Source: Ephydatia muelleri (taxonomy: Eukaryota > Porifera > Demospongiae > Spongillida > Spongillidae). From it: 64,000 bases of DNA. The translations under genes were made by a program, and so were the position numbers. Below, piece by piece: positions 59,640-64,000 of this stretch. The notes beneath the pieces are model-generated. The model worked only from the letters and a program-made list of their open reading frames with translations. It was not told where the DNA came from and did not search any database. Where the stretch lies: contig JABACO010000002.1 in assembly GCA_013339895.1 (NCBI GenBank), positions 1,726,589 through 1,790,588 on the forward strand. Direction: 5' to 3'. Each line of letters begins with the position of its first letter. Position 1 is the stretch's first letter.

Positions 59640-61679
59640 TACTGACCTCACTAGATAGAGATTGAGCTGACCATAGATCACCGCAATGATCTTATACTTC
59701 GGGAAGCACTGGCTGATTGAAAGGAGAGATGCCAGTCGCAAAAAGGTGTTTTAAGCCTCTTTACCCCAATTTCCGTACATTTCAACAGCAAGGGGAATAC
59801 AGACCCACCCCAACTCCTGACACTTTGAGTCATTGGAAGAGTGCTTCCGACACTCTGCTGTATAAGCTGCAACGCTTCCTGATTTACAAGCATCACCCAA
59901 AGTGGCGGGATTAAGGTGATAGGTGACTGTTAAATCAAAGGCTGCAGTTTTTGCCTTTTCCCACCCTTCAACAAAGCACATCTGCATTTGCAGGAGTGGA
60001 GGTCATCAACATTGACTGAAAAACAGATGATCATCCAGCTTCTTACACAAGGCATGCTAGGAGAGAGGAGAGGATAAAGCAGACTCGACTGTGATGACTT
60101 CAGATGGGGCATAAGAGCATTGAACTTTGAAATGGCACTCACTAAATGACGATTGCTAGCACTACCAAAGCCAGAGGAAGGCAGAGAGGAGTTGAAAGAA
60201 GCATTTGAGTGATGAGGTAGGGATCAAAAGCCAAGCCCTTCAAAGCTGAGGCTAAGATGTGCTTGTTGCCAGTGATAATCTGAAATGTCAACTGCTATGC
60301 AAGTCGAGAAGCAATGTCTTACCTCCTCATCAGAGAACTGCAGCGAGTCATAGGAAAGACTAGGAGGTGTGGTTGTTGCTAGATGAACTAGCTTACGGTA
60401 GCTGCCATATATTTAAAGGAGGAATGCAGCCACCTCTACTAGGGCAGTGAGCAGACCTTAGCATTTGAAGATTTCTCAGCTATGAAATAGGAGTAATGCA
60501 GATAGTCACCTATTGACAGCCACAGGATGCTAAAGTTAGGTAAGATAGATAGATGACTTCACTGCTGGTGGAACAGATTTTTGCCCTGACTGTGGGCTGA
60601 ACACCTTGCATTTAGAGAAATTAATGAAAAGTTGTCCAAGGGGATCCTTTTGCTGAACGCCGGTCTGTGAACTTAGATGACCCATAGGATGCCACAATTC
60701 AGGGTGAGAACCATAGCACCAGGACACATAGGAAAGAATTTCTGGGAAGAGAACTGAGCACTCATCAAGAATTGCCTGCCTTGAAACCAGGTTGAGGGCA
60801 TTTGCCATGTCCATCTTAAATATAAAGAAGTCATCCCCCAACCAATGCTCTTCACCACAGTTTCTTCAACTACATGTATGAACAATCTTCTCAGCCCCTG
60901 CCCTGAAAGCCACTCCAAACTGCAAAGGCTGAAAAAAGCTGGATATCTTTACCTCGAGAGTGGCAAAGATGCACTTTCCAGCCAGCCTTCTCAATGATTC
61001 TTCCACCACAATTGGTCTGACATCTGAGGGAGAATCCTCCTTAGTATTTGAAGACACTAGCCCTGCCACCAGTCATAAATGTGGACACTGCTTGAGGTGC
61101 CTTTCCTGACACAAAGAGGTTCACCACATCCCTAAGGGAGGAGGTGATGGAGGTTGGAAGTGGGACATCCAAGAGATGTTGAATACGGAGGACCGATGGC
61201 CCAGGTGCAGTATCTTTAGGAAAGGATCTGAGAACTGATGCAATATCAAAGGCTGGGTCAAGTGAAGGAAGGTCTGTAGAGACATGTGGAGTGATGGGAA
61301 GGTGACCTATTGGATTCTTGGTGTTCAATAATTGCCAGGTAGGTTTATGATTTGGAGCAATACTGCCAGGCAGCAAGGTCCGGCAAGCCTTACCCAATCT
61401 CCCACATTTGCCAAATGATACCGGCATGTCAACCAGATTGGAATGCTGATTGTTTGATGCTGTGTCCCCCAGCTTATTAGCCCGACCTTTAGCTAAGTTC
61501 CAAAGAGAAGTCCTGGTCCACATGTTGCATAACAAATCTATTGACTGAGGCTTTTCATGGCGCCCCCCCCCCCCCCCCCCCCCCCCATGCTCAATGGATG
61601 GCAAAACACACTTAAGAAGCATAAATAGTTTAAGCCATGTTTCCTCTGTATTCTCCCTATTGACACACCTCAAAGCCAT
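59640..61679 (-). pseudogene. Retroelement copy with 5' part, catalytic YxDD deleted
   Basis: Minus strand. The N-terminal part is at 61679-61041 (QSIDLLCNMW, WNLAKGRANKLGD, VSFGKCGRLGKACRTLL, LRIQHLLDV, SGKAPQAVS). Then come RPIVVEESLRRLAGKC, FGVAFRAGAEKIVH (61069-60866) and KMDMANALNLVSRQ, GVQQKDPLG (60841-60536). At this point the sequence joins LGQLFINFSKCKVF and skips the YxDD box. The C-terminal pieces lie at 60142-59678 (FDLTVTYHLNP, LGWVCIPLAVEMYGNWG). A 24-C run at 61563-61586 interrupts the N-terminal frame. Frameshifted and internally deleted. Confidence 0.82.
61563..61586 (+). repeat. Poly-C run (24 C)
   Basis: An uninterrupted C tract inside the N-terminal part of the retroelement copy at 59640-61679. 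On the minus strand it would encode a glycine run and is probably an expansion of a short original G tract (the related copies read RGGHHEK and RGGRNEK here). Confidence 0.95.
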
Positions 61680-62034
61680 TGACAGTGCCTAGGCAAAATC
61701 AAGTCGAGACTTCTGATGGAATGAACCTTAATGTAGGGAGATTTAATCGACAGACTTCCTCAAAGGTAGGGAGTGTCACAGCTGGTTGATCGTTGATGGA
61801 CATATGATTTGTGTTAGGTGGCGGATTTGATGTCTGAGATTGTGCAATCACACCACCAGTGCATGTCCTGGAGGGCGAAGACGCTCTTGAGTTGGAGACC
61901 AGCTGGGAACAGTGTGGTCATATGTATGAGTCATGTTCCTCTAACCAGTAGGATACCTTGAGCATGGAGAGACATGTGGCCATGCCACATGGAAGGTACA
62001 ATACGATATCTGCATCCCTTAACAACACAACACT
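61680..62034. other. Spacer between two head-to-head retroelement copies
   Basis: No protein frame recognised. It lies between the 5' end of the minus-strand copy ending at 61679 and the 5' region of the plus-strand copy starting near 62035, so it may hold the 5' untranslated part of the left copy. Confidence 0.45.
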
Positions 62035-62717
62035 TCTTAGATCGTGATCTGTGGTTGTATTATCCTGTGAGGAGTTTTGAGCTTGTGTAGTAGCATCTGA
62101 GTTACTGCATGAGGTGGTGGCTGTGAGTTATGATGTTCCTCATGCAGGTGCAAGGGGGGGGGGAGGGTCTCACAATGGTTTGATTCAATGATTGTGGGTG
62201 TCTTGAGGTTAATGACATGTGCGGCAGCTGCATGTGGCTAGCAATGAAATTCAGCTGAGGCATTCCAATGGGTAGCGGCTGTGACTTCAACGAACACCGA
62301 AGGGGAGGGGGGGGAGGGGGGGGGGGGAGTATTACCTGTATATAATGTAGTGTGAGGTGGGGACCTTGTCCAAAACTATAAATTAAGACAACTGTGGCAC
62401 AATGGGTGAGGTCTGTGAAGCCGCGGGGGAGGGTGGGTGAGGCTGTGCTAGCGAGGAGGGTGGAGCCTGCGAAGCTGTGGCAATTGAGGAGTTTCCACAG
62501 CGACCGTGTTTTCCTGCATGACAACTTGTACAAAACTCGCCCCATTCGAACGCATCCACATGAATGTACAGCAAGCATTTGCACTATTACACCTGCAGCA
62601 AGGCATTATGTTTATCATGTTTATTATATTATTGATTTATTTGTATTTCAGAGCCATCCTGTCTCGGTTAACCTTACTGTATAACCTCTTCTGTATGTAT
62701 GGCTTCTATGTTGAATA
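62035..62717 (+). mobile_element. Retroelement 5' region (plus-strand copy)
   Basis: Reverse complement of the segment at 5866-6508 and 32172-32825, more diverged from those than they are from each other, and with a G-rich insertion near 62300-62328. The sense strand has a frame from 62394 with RSVKPRGRVGEA, RSFHSDRVFLHDNLY and ECTASICT. It ends shortly before the N-terminal reverse transcriptase frame. A promoter or leader role is likely but unproven. Confidence 0.6.
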
Positions 62718-64000
62718 ATGATTAGACATGTATTCATGTATTTGTGTATCCCAGTGCTTCATATACATATACATAATGATATTGATGAGCGTGGTGGGCG
62801 CAATGAAAAGCTGCAGCCAATAGATTTTCTGTGCAACCTATGGGCCAACTATGACTTAACTTGTCTTTGGAATTTGGCTAAAGGTTGGGCCAATAAGCTG
62901 AGGGATGCACCTGCTAAGAATCAGAACAGTCCAGGCAAACCAGTTGACACGGCTGTATCCTTTGGCAGATGCGGAAGTTGGGGGAAATCTTCCCAGACAC
63001 TGCTGTCAGTGGCATTACACCTATAACAATGATACATCTTGGCAGTTATTGATGGCTAAGAATCCAGCATCTGAAATTCCCATCATCCCAAGTGTTCGTT
63101 CAGGCTCTATTTTACTTGATTCAAGTTTTGACATTGGAGCTGTCTTGAGACCTTCCCCAATGACACTGCATGCGGCAGGGCCGTCTGGTCTTCGTATTCA
63201 ACATCTCTTGGGATGTAATATCGGTCCCACTCCAAACTCCAATCACTTCCTCCCTTAGAGAAGTGGTGAACCTCTTGGTGTCAGGAAAGGCTCCTCAAGC
63301 AGTGTCTAAATTCATGGCTGATGGTAGACTAATCGCCCTAAAGAAGAATAAAGAAGGTTCTCCTCCAGATAACAGAACAATTGTTGTGGGAGAATCCCTG
63401 AGAAGGTTGGCTGGAGAGTTTGTGCCTCTCTCAAGGAGAATGTATCGAGTTTTTCCAGCCACTACAGTTTGGAGTGGCCTGCAGGGCAGGTGATAAGAAG
63501 ATTGTCCATAGTTTATGAAATTGTATTGAAGAGCATTGGATGCAGAATGAGGATTTTGTCATATTTAAAGTGGATATGACAAATGCATTCAACCTTGTTT
63601 CTAGACAGGCAGTCCTTGATGAATGCTTAGCTTTTCCCCCCAAAATCCTGCACTGGGTGTCTTAGTGTTATGGCTTTCACCCAGAATTGTGGCATCCTAT
63701 GGCCATTTAAGTTCACAATCCGGTGTTCAACAAAGAGACCCACTTGGGCTAATCTTGTTTGCTCTTTGTTGAACTTCAGAAGCTCATTTCGACCATTGAT
63801 GAGGATGATGAATGTTTGTAACTTTTGCTTCAGGCATGGTACCTTGATGACGATGTGCTTGCAGGTAAAAGGTCTGCTGTCCTATGTGCTTTGCATCTTA
63901 TTGAAGAACTGGGACCTCACATTGGTCTTGTCATCAATTTCTTTAAATGCAAAGTTTTCAGTCCCCAAGGCAACCATTTGTTTCCACCTGCTGTGAAGTC
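62718..64000 (+). pseudogene. Retroelement reverse transcriptase, plus strand, runs off the window
   Basis: Successive frames read QPIDFLCNLWANYD and WNLAKGWANKLRDAP (62718-63026), then GAVLRPSPMTLHAAGPSGLR (to 63258), then SGKAPQAVSKFMADGRLIAL and VVGESLRRLAG (63170-63493). After a shift comes FKVDMTNAFNLVSRQAVLDE (about 63558-63620). A frame from 63670 carries YLDDDVLAG, LIEELGPHIGLV and SLNAKFS-like pieces spread over two phases. At least four frameshifts are visible, so it is not intact. The C-terminal knuckle and nuclease would lie beyond 64000. This is the only copy here with a plus-strand orientation. Confidence 0.8.

Overview
The window is animal nuclear DNA from a Sanger-style draft assembly. 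The genes are split by GT-AG introns, the introns and flanks are full of (CA)n/(TG)n microsatellites, inverted-repeat elements and retroelement debris, and a run of exactly 1,000 N marks a scaffold gap. The recognisable host genes are integrins, so the source is a metazoan. The integrin alpha lacks an I domain and the retroelement family is one I associate with early-branching marine invertebrates, so a sponge or similar animal is a reasonable guess. I cannot name the species.

Layout. 1-5100: microsatellite/minisatellite DNA with a small hairpin element nested in a larger inverted repeat. 5100-5859: non-coding DNA ending in one arm of a TIR element. 5866-29824: integrin unit 1. 29825-30824: gap. 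30825-32830: broken retroelement on the minus strand plus its 5' region. About 32130-57215: integrin unit 2, nearly identical to unit 1. 57216-64000: a graveyard of at least four more retroelement copies, the last one on the plus strand and running off the window.

Integrin units. Each unit holds an integrin alpha gene on the minus strand and an integrin beta gene on the plus strand, placed head to head. The start codons are separated by only 177 bp (21120-21296 and 46478-46654), so the two subunits of what is presumably one heterodimer share a bidirectional promoter. I rebuilt the alpha gene of unit 1 as 31 exons with consistent phases (3,165 nt, 1,054 aa) and the beta gene of unit 2 as 24 exons (2,379 nt, 792 aa). 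Alpha has a signal peptide, FG-GAP propeller with Ca-binding loops, beta-sandwich legs, one membrane helix and a short tail lacking a standard GFFKR. Beta has a signal peptide, PSI domain, betaI domain with MIDAS, cysteine-rich EGF repeats, a membrane helix and a tail with NPLY and NPVF. Beta of unit 1 carries a 1-nt deletion in exon 14, a scrambled exon 19 and is cut off by the gap.

Interpretation. The two units are either a recent tandem duplication or two haplotypes placed in series across the gap. Microsatellite, G-run and VNTR length differences, and a clean transposon presence/absence difference, fit either reading. Errors concentrated beside the gap favour an assembly artefact. All retroelement copies belong to one reverse transcriptase family with a C-terminal zinc knuckle and a putative PD-(D/E)XK-like nuclease. 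None looks intact.
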